From Pantoea ananatis LMG 2665 (GTDB taxonomy: Bacteria > Pseudomonadota > Gammaproteobacteria > Enterobacterales > Enterobacteriaceae): DNA of 64,000 nucleotides. The notes below the pieces were generated by a model that was not told the origin of the DNA, made no database searches, and was given only the letters and a program-made list of their open reading frames with translations. The stretch is taken from positions 124,001 to 188,000 of the forward strand of contig NZ_JMJJ01000005.1 of assembly GCF_000710035.2 (NCBI RefSeq). Reading direction: 5' to 3'. Shown one piece after another: positions 1 to 8,220 of the stretch. The translations under genes and the position numbers were made by a program. How positions within the stretch are numbered: position 1 is the stretch's first letter; each line of letters starts with the position of its first letter.

Positions 1-870
1 CATGTAGCGCTCTTCATCTTTAAACGCTTCCTGCGGCATCGCGACGGCAATCGCCTGCTCTTCAGTGCTCGCAGGTGCGCTCTGCACCCGGTTACGTCCC
101 CCCATCAACCGCAGAATGGCCTCGGCGGTGCGCTCACGCATCGGACGATGGGACTGATGACGAATGAAGTTGCGACGGGCAATCTGATTGAACAACTCGA
201 TAAGAATCGAGAAACCAATCGCCGCATACAGATAGCCTTTCGGAATATGAAAGCCAAAGCCTTCAGCCACCAGTGACAGGCCGATCATCAACAGGAAACT
301 CAGACACAGCACCACAACAGTAGGATGCGCGTTAACGAATTTGGTTAGCGGCTTGGAAGCCAGCAGCATCACCACCATCGCAATCACGACCGCAGTCATC
401 ATGACCGGCAGGTTATTCACCATCCCTACCGCCGTTATCACGGCATCCAGTGAGAATACCGCATCCAGTATGACAATCTGGGTCACCACCGCCCAAAAGC
501 TGGCGTAGCTACGGTTACCGCTGTTTTCCAGCTGACGGTTTTCCAGCCGCTCATGCAGTTCCATGGTGGCCTTAAACAACAGGAATATCCCGCCCGCCAG
601 CAAAATCAGATCGCGTCCGGCAAAGCTAAAATCCCCCACGCTGAACAGAGGGCGTGTCAGGGTTACCATCCAGGAGATAAGTGACAACAGCCCCAGGCGC
701 ATCACCAGTGCCAGAGAAAGACCAATTAACCGCGCTTTATCCCGCTGCTTAGGAGGCAGCTTATCCGCAAGAATGGCAATAAAGACCAGGTTATCAATGC
801 CGAGTACGATTTCCAGCACGATGAGCGTGAGCAATCCCGCCCAAATTGAGGGGTCGAACAGAAATTCCAT
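1..870 (-). CDS. yoaE: TerC-family inner membrane protein YoaE (5' part; C-terminus beyond the window)
   Basis: The gene reads leftward from ATG at 870 and is still open at base 1, giving 290 residues. The visible part is a multi-span TerC-type membrane domain starting [12 protein letters not shown]. It has acidic motifs inside helices (EIVLGIDN near residue 20 and the repeated [10 protein letters not shown]), typical of a family linked to metal-ion export or resistance. E. coli YoaE is about 518 residues with CBS and CorC/HlyC domains after the membrane part, so those should lie outside the window. A GGAG ribosome site sits just upstream. Divergent from manXYZ, as in E. coli. Substrate is inferred only from the family. 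Confidence 0.9.
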   Translation of the reverse strand, partial: MEFLFDPSIWAGLLTLIVLEIVLGIDNLVFIAILADKLPPKQRDKARLIGLSLALVMRLGLLSLISWMVTLTRPLFSVGDFSFAGRDLILLAGGIFLLFKATMELHERLENRQLENSGNRSYASFWAVVTQIVILDAVFSLDAVITAVGMVNNLPVMMTAVVIAMVVMLLASKPLTKFVNAHPTVVVLCLSFLLMIGLSLVAEGFGFHIPKGYLYAAIGFSILIELFNQIARRNFIRHQSHRPMRERTAEAILRLMGGRNRVQSAPASTEEQAIAVAMPQEAFKDEERYM

Positions 871-1370
871 TAGTGACTCCAGAAAAAGGATGTGATTACG
901 CTAACGCATGCCCGCGTCGAAGGACGTGACAGAGAGAAGCCCGGAAAAGCAGAGAAAACGCGGTCTGGCGTAAATTGGCGCGCTGAAGAGCGCAGAGACA
1001 AGGTTAAGCAACGTCGGTGACGATCCATAAGGGTGGGCTGCTGCCCGCTACTCCTGAATAATAAACAGATCGCTAATGTATCAGTTCGTACAACGAGGTC
1101 AAAAAATTTTCCTGTTTTTACATTTACGCCAGACGGCATTGAGTGACTTAAAACTCAACTTCCCTCTTTCATGCTGCAAATAACCAACCAATGTCACAAA
1201 ATTTATTTTTTCGGGCACTAAAATAAATCCGGCATCACGTAGTGAGTTAGTTATCCCTGCAATGTTGAAGTCAGGTTAAATCACATTAACAAGATTTGGA
1301 TATTGTTAACGCGATAATTCTTAACGGTTCCTCAGGTTCTGAGGAACTAACAAGCGAACGGAGGTAGCAC
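871..1370. other. 500-bp divergent control region between yoaE and manX
   Basis: No credible gene is present. The left half is the long yoaE leader (minus strand). The right half (about 1140-1370) is AT-rich and leads into manX. A half CRP-like motif, AAATCACATT, lies near 1275-1284, but its partner half is poor. E. coli manXYZ is controlled by CRP-cAMP, Mlc and the SgrS sRNA; I could not place an Mlc box with confidence. Confidence 0.5.
1008..1054 (-). promoter_or_regulatory. candidate structured mRNA leader of yoaE (yybP-ykoY/Mn2+-riboswitch-like)
   Basis: On the minus strand the yoaE leader contains AGGAGTAGC followed by a GGGC-AGCA-GCCC hairpin and then CGTCACCGACGTTGC. GTAGC and GTTGC can pair (with wobbles) to close the element. 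GGGGAGUAGC followed by a small hairpin and a GUCA-containing strand is my memory of the yybP-ykoY manganese riboswitch, which often precedes TerC genes. The match is partial, so this is a weak call. Confidence 0.28.
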
Positions 1371-2345
1371 GTGACCATTGCTCTTGTAATTGGTACACAC
1401 GGCTGGGCAGCGGAGCAGCTGCTAAAAACGGCAGAGATGCTTTTAGGCGAACAGGAAAATGTGGGATGGATTGATTTTGTCCCGGGAGAAAACGCGGACA
1501 CGCTGATTGAGAAATATCAGGCAAGACTGACAGAACTGGACACCTCACAGGGCGTGCTTTTTCTGGTTGATACCTGGGGCGGCAGCCCTTTCAATGCAGC
1601 CAGCCGGCTGGTCGTTGATAAAACACATTATGAGGTGGTCGCCGGGGTAAACATTCCCATGTTGGTGGAAACCCTGATGGCGCGGGATGATAACCCCTCT
1701 TTTGACGAACTGGTGGCCATTGCGGTAGAAACCGGTCGCGAAGGCGTCAGAGCCTTAAAAGCACAACCTGAAGAAAAACCCGCAGCGGTTGCCGCCTCGC
1801 CCTCCGCCCCGGCCAGCGCCCCGCATGCCAGTCGCCCTCTCACCCCCGACGACCATATGAATATTTGCCTGGCGCGCATCGACGACCGCCTGATTCATGG
1901 GCAGGTCGCTACACGCTGGACCAAGGAAACCAACGTCAGCCGCATCATCGTTGTCAGCGACGAAGTGGCCAACGACAACGTGCGCAAAACGCTGTTAACC
2001 CAGGTGGCACCGCCGGGCGTCACCGCGCATGTGGTGGGCGTCGATAAGATGGTGCGCGTCTGGAATAACCCCAAATATGCCCGGGATCGGGTCATGCTGC
2101 TGTTTACCAACCCGACGGATGTCCTGCGGATTGTTGAGCAAGGGGTTGATATCAAGAGCGTTAACATTGGCGGCATGGCTTTTCGCCAGGGTAAAACCCA
2201 GGTCAACAATGCCGTCTCGGTCGATGAAAAAGATATCGCCGCATTTCGCCAACTTAACGCACGCAACATCGAACTTGAGGTGCGTAAAGTTTCGGGCGAT
2301 CCAAAACTAAAAATGATGGATCTGGTGGCAAAGGTGAGCGCATAA
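1371..2345 (+). CDS. manX: PTS mannose-specific EIIAB (ManX)
   Basis: The protein has 324 residues with a GTG start 3 bases after a GGAGGTAGCAC ribosome site; the N-terminus MTIALVIGTHG agrees with E. coli ManX, which also uses GTG. Residues 1-130 are the EIIA domain with phosphorylatable His10. An Ala/Pro-rich linker covers about 131-160. The EIIB domain carries the second phospho-His, H176, in DDRLIHGQ. It passes phosphate from HPr to mannose, glucose or glucosamine entering through ManYZ at the inner membrane. First gene of manXYZ. Confidence 0.97.
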   Translation: MTIALVIGTHGWAAEQLLKTAEMLLGEQENVGWIDFVPGENADTLIEKYQARLTELDTSQGVLFLVDTWGGSPFNAASRLVVDKTHYEVVAGVNIPMLVETLMARDDNPSFDELVAIAVETGREGVRALKAQPEEKPAAVAASPSAPASAPHASRPLTPDDHMNICLARIDDRLIHGQVATRWTKETNVSRIIVVSDEVANDNVRKTLLTQVAPPGVTAHVVGVDKMVRVWNNPKYARDRVMLLFTNPTDVLRIVEQGVDIKSVNIGGMAFRQGKTQVNNAVSVDEKDIAAFRQLNARNIELEVRKVSGDPKLKMMDLVAKVSA

Positions 2346-2386
2346 CGCGCCAGCCGTCTTTTTCTATCCTGTAGAGGACAAGCAGT

Positions 2387-3190
2387 ATGATGGAAATAAC
2401 CACACTTCAAATTGTATTAATCTTTATCATTGCCTGTATTGCCGGGATGGGTTCGATCCTGGATGAGTTCCAGTTTCACCGTCCGTTAGTCGCCTGTACG
2501 CTGATTGGCATTGTGCTGGGTGATATGAAAACGGGCATCATCATCGGCGGTACGCTGGAGATGATTGCGCTGGGCTGGATGAACATCGGTGCTGCGGTTG
2601 CCCCGGACGCTGCGCTGGCCTCGATTATCTCCACCATTCTGGTTATTGCCGGTGGACAGAGCGTCGGTGCCGGTATCGCCCTGGCTATTCCGCTGGCGGC
2701 AGCCGGTCAGGTGCTGACTATCATCGTGCGTACGCTGACCGTAGCCTTCCAGCATGCCGCTGACAAAGCGGCGGAGAAAGGCAACCTCACGGCCATCTCA
2801 TGGATCCACGTTTCCGCCTTACTGCTTCAGGCCATGCGCATCGCGATTCCGGCGCTGATTGTGGCTATCTCGGTAGGAACGGATGCGGTTCACTCCCTGC
2901 TCAGCTCTATTCCGGAGGTGGTCACCAACGGCCTGAACATCGCGGGTGGCATGATCGTGGTGGTGGGTTATGCCATGGTTATTAACATGATGCGCGCAGG
3001 CTACCTGATGCCGTTCTTCTATCTGGGTTTCGTTACTGCCGCGTTTACCAGCTTTAACCTGGTGGCACTGGGCGTGATTGGCGTGGTGATGGCGGTGCTC
3101 TATATCCAGCTCAGCCCGAAATATAACCGCGCAGCCGGTGCGCCTGCGGCATCACCGTCAGCTAACGACCTCGACAACGAACTCGATTAA
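2387..3190 (+). CDS. manY: PTS mannose-specific EIIC (ManY)
   Basis: Hydrophobic 267-residue membrane component of the mannose permease, with the family segments GMGSILDEFQFHRP and IGGTLEMIALGWMNIG. Two ATGs stand in tandem. The first is 8 bases from AGAGGA (2373-2378), while the E. coli protein starts at the second (2390), so the start is uncertain by one codon. The acidic tail NDLDNELD is conserved with E. coli. It forms the sugar channel with ManZ and is also a known phage-DNA and bacteriocin entry factor in E. coli. Cotranscribed with manX (41-bp gap) and manZ (15-bp gap). Confidence 0.96.
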   Translation: MMEITTLQIVLIFIIACIAGMGSILDEFQFHRPLVACTLIGIVLGDMKTGIIIGGTLEMIALGWMNIGAAVAPDAALASIISTILVIAGGQSVGAGIALAIPLAAAGQVLTIIVRTLTVAFQHAADKAAEKGNLTAISWIHVSALLLQAMRIAIPALIVAISVGTDAVHSLLSSIPEVVTNGLNIAGGMIVVVGYAMVINMMRAGYLMPFFYLGFVTAAFTSFNLVALGVIGVVMAVLYIQLSPKYNRAAGAPAASPSANDLDNELD

Positions 3191-3205
3191 GGAACAGGTG
3201 ACAAC

Positions 3206-4051
3206 ATGGTTGATATAACAAAAGTCGAAAAGAAACTGACGCCGGGTGACGTACGCGCTGTGTTTTTACGCTCAAACCTGTTTCAGGGCTCCTGGAACTT
3301 TGAACGTATGCAGGCGCTGGGGTTCTGTTTCTCAATGGTGCCGGTCATTCGCCGTCTTTATCCTGAAAACAATGACGATCGTAAGCAGGCGATCAAACGC
3401 CATCTGGAGTTTTTTAATACACATCCTTACGTCGCCGCGCCTGTGCTGGGCGTGACGATGGCAATGGAAGAGCAGCGCGCCAACGGTGCCGCGATTGATG
3501 ACGGTGCCATCAACGGCATCAAAGTGGGCCTGATGGGCCCGCTGGCTGGCGTAGGTGACCCGATTTTCTGGGGAACCGTTCGTCCCGTATTTGCGGCATT
3601 AGGCGCGGGGATTGCAATGAGCGGCAGTCTGCTCGGTCCGCTGCTGTTCTTTATCCTGTTTAACCTGGCGCGTCTGTTAACCCGTTATTACGGCGTCGCT
3701 TATGGTTACCGTAAGGGGATTGATATCGTCAGCGATATGGGCGGTGGCTTCCTGCAAAAACTGACCGAGGGGGCATCCATACTCGGCCTGTTTGTCATGG
3801 GGGCGCTGGTCAATAAGTGGACGCACGTCAACATTCCGTTGGTGGTTTCACGCATCACCGATCAAACCGGAAAAACCACGGTGACAACCGTGCAGTCGAT
3901 TCTGGATCAGCTGATGCCGGGGATCGTACCGCTCCTGCTGACCTTCGCCTGTATGTGGCTGCTGCGCCGTAAGGTCAATGCCCTGTGGATCATTGTGGGC
4001 TTTTTTGCTATCGGTATTTTTGGCTACTGGATTGGTTTGCTCGGGCTGTAA
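3206..4051 (+). CDS. manZ: PTS mannose-specific EIID (ManZ)
   Basis: The 281-residue EIID partner of ManY starts MVDITKVEKKLT. It has the conserved FLRSNLFQGSWNFERMQ segment near residue 24 and the GPLAGVGDPIFWGTVRP motif near 115. Membrane segments are concentrated at 135-155 and in the last 40 residues. An AAGGA site lies upstream. Last gene of the operon, followed at once by a strong hairpin terminator. Length matches E. coli ManZ (283) closely. Confidence 0.96.
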   Translation: MVDITKVEKKLTPGDVRAVFLRSNLFQGSWNFERMQALGFCFSMVPVIRRLYPENNDDRKQAIKRHLEFFNTHPYVAAPVLGVTMAMEEQRANGAAIDDGAINGIKVGLMGPLAGVGDPIFWGTVRPVFAALGAGIAMSGSLLGPLLFFILFNLARLLTRYYGVAYGYRKGIDIVSDMGGGFLQKLTEGASILGLFVMGALVNKWTHVNIPLVVSRITDQTGKTTVTTVQSILDQLMPGIVPLLLTFACMWLLRRKVNALWIIVGFFAIGIFGYWIGLLGL

Positions 4052-4060
4052 CCGGCATCA

Positions 4061-4088
4061 CATCGGGAGCTGCGGCTCCCGATGTTTT
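4061..4088 (+). terminator. rho-independent terminator of manXYZ
   Basis: A perfect 10-bp stem (CATCGGGAGC/GCTCCCGATG) with a 4-base loop is followed by TTTT, 9 bases after the manZ stop. Confidence 0.85.
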
Positions 4089-4140
4089 CAGATTGTGGTC
4101 GCGTGACTCACGCCCGGCTTTAATCAGTAAAGGAAGAAGA

Positions 4141-4599
4141 ATGTCATTGACCGACATCGTCATCGCCCTCTGCATCGCTGCCCTTCTGTTATTGGCTATT
4201 TACGTTGAAGCCGTGCTGCCACGTCGTCATGGCCCTGCGCTTTTACGTGTCCCGCTCCAACGCCAACACAAAGCAGACAGCCTGATTTTTATTGGCTTAC
4301 TGCTCATTCTGTTGTGGAACAATCTGACCCATCAGGGGCCGAAACTCACAACCACGCTTTTGATGGTGCTGTGCTTTTTATCGTTCTGGCTTTTCTGGGT
4401 GCGCCGCCCCAAATTGCTGATGAAAAGTCAGGGGCTGTTTTATGCCGGCAGATGGACAACGTATCCACAGATACAGAGCATCAATCTTTCCGAGGACGGT
4501 ATTTTGGTGATGCAGCTTGAGCAGCGGCGGTTGCTTATCGCCGTGCAACAGCTTGACGATCTGGAACGCATTTACCAGACCCTGGTGGAGGCACGCTAA
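4141..4599 (+). CDS. yobD: UPF0266 membrane protein YobD
   Basis: A 152-residue protein, the same length as E. coli YobD and in the same place after manZ. Three membrane spans are visible: about 5-23, 44-60 and 67-85. They are followed by a soluble C-terminal part with the shared [18 protein letters not shown] motif. Function is unknown. An AAGGAAG site precedes the ATG. The stop overlaps the convergent rlmA stop by a few bases. In E. coli mntP lies next; here it is absent. Confidence 0.93.
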   Translation: MSLTDIVIALCIAALLLLAIYVEAVLPRRHGPALLRVPLQRQHKADSLIFIGLLLILLWNNLTHQGPKLTTTLLMVLCFLSFWLFWVRRPKLLMKSQGLFYAGRWTTYPQIQSINLSEDGILVMQLEQRRLLIAVQQLDDLERIYQTLVEAR

Positions 4600-5405
4600 T
4601 CGCGTTGCCACAGGGTGATCATAAAGTCTGCGTCGCAGGGAAACTGCGTACGTTCCGCTAAGCTCTGCCACACATCAGGTCGCGCGCGCCAGGCAAAGGG
4701 CGTCATCTGCAACAAGGTGGTGGCAGACTGCCCGCTCAACGCCATTGGATACGTTAAACGATGCTGGGCGAGTTGACGAAATCCCTGGTAGCTTTTCTCT
4801 TCCGAGGCGTGGAGTTGAACGTCGCGGTATATCAGCGCCTTAAGCTGCTGAAGATGATGAGGCCCGGGCGTGACCGTGAGTAAAAAGCCTCCCGGTTTAA
4901 TGACCCGGCTGAGCTCAGTCTCGTTACAGGGCGCATAAATGCGGACCACCGCATCCAGCGAAGCATCACCAAACGGCAGGCGGTGGCTTGATGCCACGCA
5001 AAATAAAACCTGGGCGTAACGCTTTGCCGCCAGCCTGACGGCCATCTTCGCCACATCCAGACCATAAACCTGACCCTCAGGCGCGAGCTCGCTGGCCAGT
5101 GCGCCCGTGTAGTAGCCTTCTCCACAGCCGATATCCAGAATCTGCGCAGCCGGTTGGTTCAGATGCTGGTTAAGGACAGCAACCACGTTGTCCCGCAAAG
5201 GCTGGTAGTGACCGGCCTGCAGAAACGCACGTCGCGCCTGCATCATGTCTGCACTGTCGCCCGGTTCACGTGAACCTTTATGTTGAACGGGCAGCAAATT
5301 GACGTAGCCCTCTTTCGCCTGATCGAACTGATGGCGATTTTCACAGCGCCAGCTGCGGTCAGTCAGGGTCAGGGGGAAGTGACAAAGTGGGCAGTTCAAA
5401 GACAT
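4596..5405 (-). CDS. rlmA: 23S rRNA (guanine-745 N1)-methyltransferase RlmA
   Basis: This 269-residue protein methylates G745 of 23S rRNA using SAM. An N-terminal zinc site is visible as CPLC (residues 5-8) plus C..RH. The class I methyltransferase motif [11 protein letters not shown] follows near residue 90, then a RIYAPC segment like that of E. coli RrmA. The open frame extends to 5420, but the ATG at 5405 has GGAG six bases upstream and aligns with E. coli MSFSCPLC, so it is the chosen start. Convergent with yobD. Confidence 0.94.
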   Translation of the reverse strand: MSLNCPLCHFPLTLTDRSWRCENRHQFDQAKEGYVNLLPVQHKGSREPGDSADMMQARRAFLQAGHYQPLRDNVVAVLNQHLNQPAAQILDIGCGEGYYTGALASELAPEGQVYGLDVAKMAVRLAAKRYAQVLFCVASSHRLPFGDASLDAVVRIYAPCNETELSRVIKPGGFLLTVTPGPHHLQQLKALIYRDVQLHASEEKSYQGFRQLAQHRLTYPMALSGQSATTLLQMTPFAWRARPDVWQSLAERTQFPCDADFMITLWQRD

Positions 5406-5468
5406 CAGGCGCTCCGGCAAAGATTAACGCGCGGAAGTGTACTTGACGGGAAACAATAGCGAAAGCGT

Positions 5469-5500
5469 AAAAAAAGCCTCGGCCAGTTGGCCAAGGCTTT
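5469..5500 (-). terminator. terminator of cspC
   Basis: Read on the minus strand, AAAGCCTTGGCCA-AC-TGGCCGAGGCTTT runs into a T-tract. The stem is about 12 bp and lies some 40 bases after the cspC stop. Confidence 0.88.
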
Positions 5501-5542
5501 AATATCTGAGACTGTGGTGCATGGCACCCGTCTGAGGCGAAA

Positions 5543-5752
5543 TCAGATAGCAGTAACGTTAACCGCTGCTGGGCCTTTCTGGCCGTCCTGGATTTCGAAC
5601 TCAACGTTTTGGCCTTCGGCCAGCGTTTTGAAGCCGTTGCCCTGAATAGCAGAGAAGTGTACGAATACATCTTTGCTACCGTCAGCTGGAGTGATAAAAC
5701 CGAAGCCTTTAGACTCGTTGAACCACTTAACCTGACCTTTAATCTTTGCCAT
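5543..5752 (-). CDS. cspC: cold-shock-like RNA chaperone CspC
   Basis: This 69-residue single cold-shock domain protein appears identical to E. coli CspC as I remember it. Nucleic-acid-binding motifs are KGFGFI (RNP1, residues 15-20) and VFVHF (RNP2, 29-33). CspC is produced without cold shock, binds single-stranded RNA and acts as a transcription antiterminator and mRNA stabiliser. AAGGA lies about 9 bases before the ATG. It is cotranscribed with yobF, as in E. coli, and followed by its own terminator. Confidence 0.97.
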
Positions 5753-5833
5753 TTTACTAATTCCTTAAAGTGTTTATTTTGCCCGGAGGCTAACCTACAG
5801 ATAAAACAGAGACATTACTGAATGAGGCACTGA

Positions 5834-5908
5834 TTAAAGTTCGGCAAGGAAGCGGTATTCAACGTCAACGTCTTTACTCGTAACTTCTTTACTGAAGATG
5901 CCATACAT
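5834..5908 (-). CDS. yobF: small stress protein YobF, short form
   Basis: A 24-codon ORF upstream of cspC. Its product begins MYGIFSKEVTSKDVDVEYRF, aligning with the first 20 residues of E. coli YobF ([20 protein letters not shown]). E. coli YobF has 47 residues; here TAA follows after four more codons (LAEL), so the C-terminal half is missing. A GAGG lies 13 bases before the ATG, which is rather far. Position, strand and the conserved N-terminus support a real gene. Function is unknown; the E. coli protein is a stress-induced small protein. Confidence 0.85.
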   Translation of the reverse strand: MYGIFSKEVTSKDVDVEYRFLAEL

Positions 5909-6436
5909 AAACAGAACTGTACCTCGTTTAACCCACGAATTGTTATCACATATCCGCTAAATAATGGCAAGCCATTTTTATAAACACGGTCGGCGCTTTT
6001 CACATATTTGCAAGACAGCTCCCAGAGAATGTACTTTCTGGTACATAAGCCTGTGTACTGAACGCCACTAATAGTCACAACAACCCTATAATATAATGCT
6101 TTTCTGCCCAGACAGGGTGATATCTGACGCCGTCTCGGCCGTCCAGCCAGAGGGATAACATTAAAAAAATAACATTGCACTAATATGGCAAAGTTGCACC
6201 AAATAAAGGAGCCGATAAGTGAAGCGCGGGTAAACTATTGCAGCAGGCTTGTACAATAAATTCTATTTCGTACAAATATAAATTTTATTTCCAGTAAAAT
6301 CATAAGTTGAGCGTTAACGCAATCACTTACAGCTTGCATGCAGGCGTTTTTTGAATTACGCCTGCCGGGGGCCGTGAAGGAATATTGATTTCAGCCAGAA
6401 TCCCGTGACGTCAGAAGGAAAGGTTATTACCTCTGA
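5909..6436. other. 528-bp region upstream of yobF-cspC
   Basis: No convincing gene was seen on either strand. It holds the yobF-cspC promoter and leader; an AT-rich TATAATATAA block at 6088-6097 could supply a -10. A hairpin with 8-bp arms GCAGGCGT/ACGCCTGC lies at 6340-6365, downstream of the MBL-fold gene, but it lacks a T-run on that strand. A search for mgrB here failed. Confidence 0.55.
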
Positions 6437-7441
6437 CTACGCCTGGTCGATATAGCTCAGGCTGCGGCTCTCGCCTATCTGCCAGGGCGTAAAATGCCTG
6501 CTTGCTTCCCCACGTTGTTGTAAGACCCGCAGCAATTCTGCCGGGGGCGCATCGAGCGATTCATCAGCAAGTTCAAAGACGCCCCAGTGAACAGGGATCG
6601 TGAGAGGCTGCCCTATTGCATGCCAGAGCGACACCGCCTGTTGAGGATCCATATGTTGCCCCGCCATAAACCAGCGGGGTTCATAGGCACCGACGGGCAG
6701 CGCGGCAAGATTAAACGGCCCGAGACGCGCGGCAATGGCATGAAGGTTTTCAGTGTAGCCACTGTCCCCCGAGAACCAAAAGCGCAGCGACGCAGTGTGG
6801 ATGACCCAGCCGCACCACAATGACCGGTTGCGGTCAGTTAACGTGCGCATACTCCAGTGGCGGGCCGGAACCGCATGAAACTGAATACCCTCGAAGGCTT
6901 TCTGCTGCCACCAGTCAAGCTGATGTACCTGCTTCACGCCACGGCGTTGACACCAGTCAGCCAGACCCAGCGGAACCACAAAAACCGCCTCTGGAAAGTG
7001 GCGTACGATCTGCTTGATGGTCGGCTTATCCAGATGATCGTAATGGCTGTGGGAGATCAACACGTAATCCAGATGTGGCAACTGGTCGATCGTCAGCGGC
7101 GAAGGGGTTTTGCGTTCCGGCCCCAGAAACGGCAATGGCGATGCCCGCCGGGAAAGTGCGGGGTCAATCAGAATATAGCGTTGATTCAGCCGCAACAGCA
7201 GCGCAGCATGGCCCAGCCACCAGATGCGATCGTCGTCACCGCTCAGGTCGGCGGGTTGCCACCACTGCGCCCTAAAACCATCATAGCCCTGCTGAGGCGG
7301 ATGCGGTAATCCCTGCGCTTTACGTTCCTTACGCCAGCGCTTCAGGTCACCCTGTTGGCGCATATCAGGTTCAGGGTTGCGAAACCCCTCCGGCGTATGA
7401 TGGGGTTTACTGCTGTCATACCAGGGATTTTTCCAGGCCAT
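6437..7441 (-). CDS. metallo-beta-lactamase-fold hydrolase (NAPE-PLD/RomA-like)
   Basis: This 334-residue cytosolic-type protein has no signal peptide. Metal-site motifs of the MBL fold are clear: HSHYDHLD (131-138), H195 in PARHW, D226 in FSGDSGY and H285 in PVHWG. The overall layout, with an N-terminal basic stretch, WWLGHAALL and LPVGAYEPRWFM, resembles the COG2220 group that includes N-acyl-phosphatidylethanolamine phospholipase D and Enterobacter RomA. The substrate cannot be told from sequence. It sits between yobF and yebO, where E. coli has no such gene, 18 bp downstream of yebO on the same strand. Confidence 0.85.
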   Translation of the reverse strand: MAWKNPWYDSSKPHHTPEGFRNPEPDMRQQGDLKRWRKERKAQGLPHPPQQGYDGFRAQWWQPADLSGDDDRIWWLGHAALLLRLNQRYILIDPALSRRASPLPFLGPERKTPSPLTIDQLPHLDYVLISHSHYDHLDKPTIKQIVRHFPEAVFVVPLGLADWCQRRGVKQVHQLDWWQQKAFEGIQFHAVPARHWSMRTLTDRNRSLWCGWVIHTASLRFWFSGDSGYTENLHAIAARLGPFNLAALPVGAYEPRWFMAGQHMDPQQAVSLWHAIGQPLTIPVHWGVFELADESLDAPPAELLRVLQQRGEASRHFTPWQIGESRSLSYIDQA

Positions 7442-7459
7442 CCGGCCTCCATGCAGGAT

Positions 7460-7732
7460 TTAACGTTCCGGGATCAGGCGAATAAAATCATTGCTTTCCG
7501 CCTGCTCTTCCGCTTTTTGCTCGGCGGCACCCGTTTGCTTCTCGATCAGCCGCTTAAGCAGCGCGTTTTGTTTCTTTTGCTCTTCTAACAGTGACGCCAG
7601 CAACGCAATCTGTTCATTTGCCCGAACGCTGGCGCGGTTAACATAGAACCATAGCATCAATGCCACAATCAGCACGATTCCCATCACGCCAAAGCTGACC
7701 ACAGGACCCGCATTAGCGGCTAACTCATTCAT
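7460..7732 (-). CDS. yebO: YebO family single-span membrane protein
   Basis: A 90-residue protein with one membrane segment (about 13-30). A long charged helix follows (NEQIALLASLLEEQKKQNALL region), likely a coiled coil, and it ends IRLIPER like E. coli YebO (IRLVAER). The frame is open to 7783, but the ATG at 7732 has GAGG five bases upstream and matches the E. coli N-terminus MNE. Function is unknown. In E. coli mgrB lies next to it; here no mgrB is found in the 221 bp up to yobH. Confidence 0.88.
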   Translation of the reverse strand: MNELAANAGPVVSFGVMGIVLIVALMLWFYVNRASVRANEQIALLASLLEEQKKQNALLKRLIEKQTGAAEQKAEEQAESNDFIRLIPER

Positions 7733-7953
7733 AACTGCCTCAAGATACCAGGTGAAATCACAATAAAGGGGACGACCCGCCATTCTACCCTGTGGCGCAG
7801 TAAAAGATAATGGTGACGTAAATGATGTGTATCAATCTGCTTCTTTCAGTTATCTCTGATCGCATCCCTTTTAAAAGCGAGGCATGCTGCCCCTGTACAT
7901 CATGTTAAGCAGCAGTCACTGGAACACTGCGTTGGGTATCATAAGGAGATACA

Positions 7954-8190
7954 ATGAAACTGTTCATTCGGGCAATTGTTGTTGTGGGAATCATCTGGCT
8001 GGCCATGCTGTTTACCGGATATGGCGTGCTGGCCGGAAGTAACAAGAATGCCGCAGGTCTGGGCCTGAAGTGTAACTACCTGACCGCACGGGGCATGATC
8101 ACGGCACAATATCTGCACACCGACAGCGGCGTCGTGGGCGTTACCGACTGCCCGCTGTTGAAAAAGAGTGGCGACGTGATTGATAACTGA
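7954..8190 (+). CDS. yobH: YobH family small exported or membrane protein
   Basis: This 78-residue protein has an N-terminal hydrophobic segment (residues 5-23) and the conserved NAAGLGL.C.YLTARG and VTDCPLL.KS motifs of E. coli YobH (79 aa). Two cysteines (in LKCNY and TDCPL) could form a disulfide if the C-terminal part is periplasmic. An AAGGAG ribosome site is 7 bases before the ATG. Role unknown. Convergent with kdgR, with a terminator between them. Confidence 0.92.
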   Translation: MKLFIRAIVVVGIIWLAMLFTGYGVLAGSNKNAAGLGLKCNYLTARGMITAQYLHTDSGVVGVTDCPLLKKSGDVIDN

Positions 8191-8198
8191 TCGCACTG

Positions 8199-8220
8199 AA
8201 GCGGGCCACGGCCCGCTTTT
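8199..8220 (+). terminator. terminator after yobH
   Basis: AAGCGGGCC-AC-GGCCCGCTT followed by TT: a 9-bp stem directly downstream of yobH, abutting the kdgR stop. Confidence 0.8.

Noticed and set aside
1275..1284. CRP site before manX
   Set aside because: One half-site fits (ATCACATT) but the partner half does not match TGTGA.
5815..6180. 121-codon minus-strand frame upstream of cspC
   Set aside because: It runs over yobF in another frame, has no recognisable motif and is probably chance; the real small gene there is yobF.
6340..6365. GCAGGCGT/ACGCCTGC hairpin as terminator of the MBL-fold gene
   Set aside because: It is on the right side of the gene but no T-run follows on that strand; kept only as a note in the intergenic entry.
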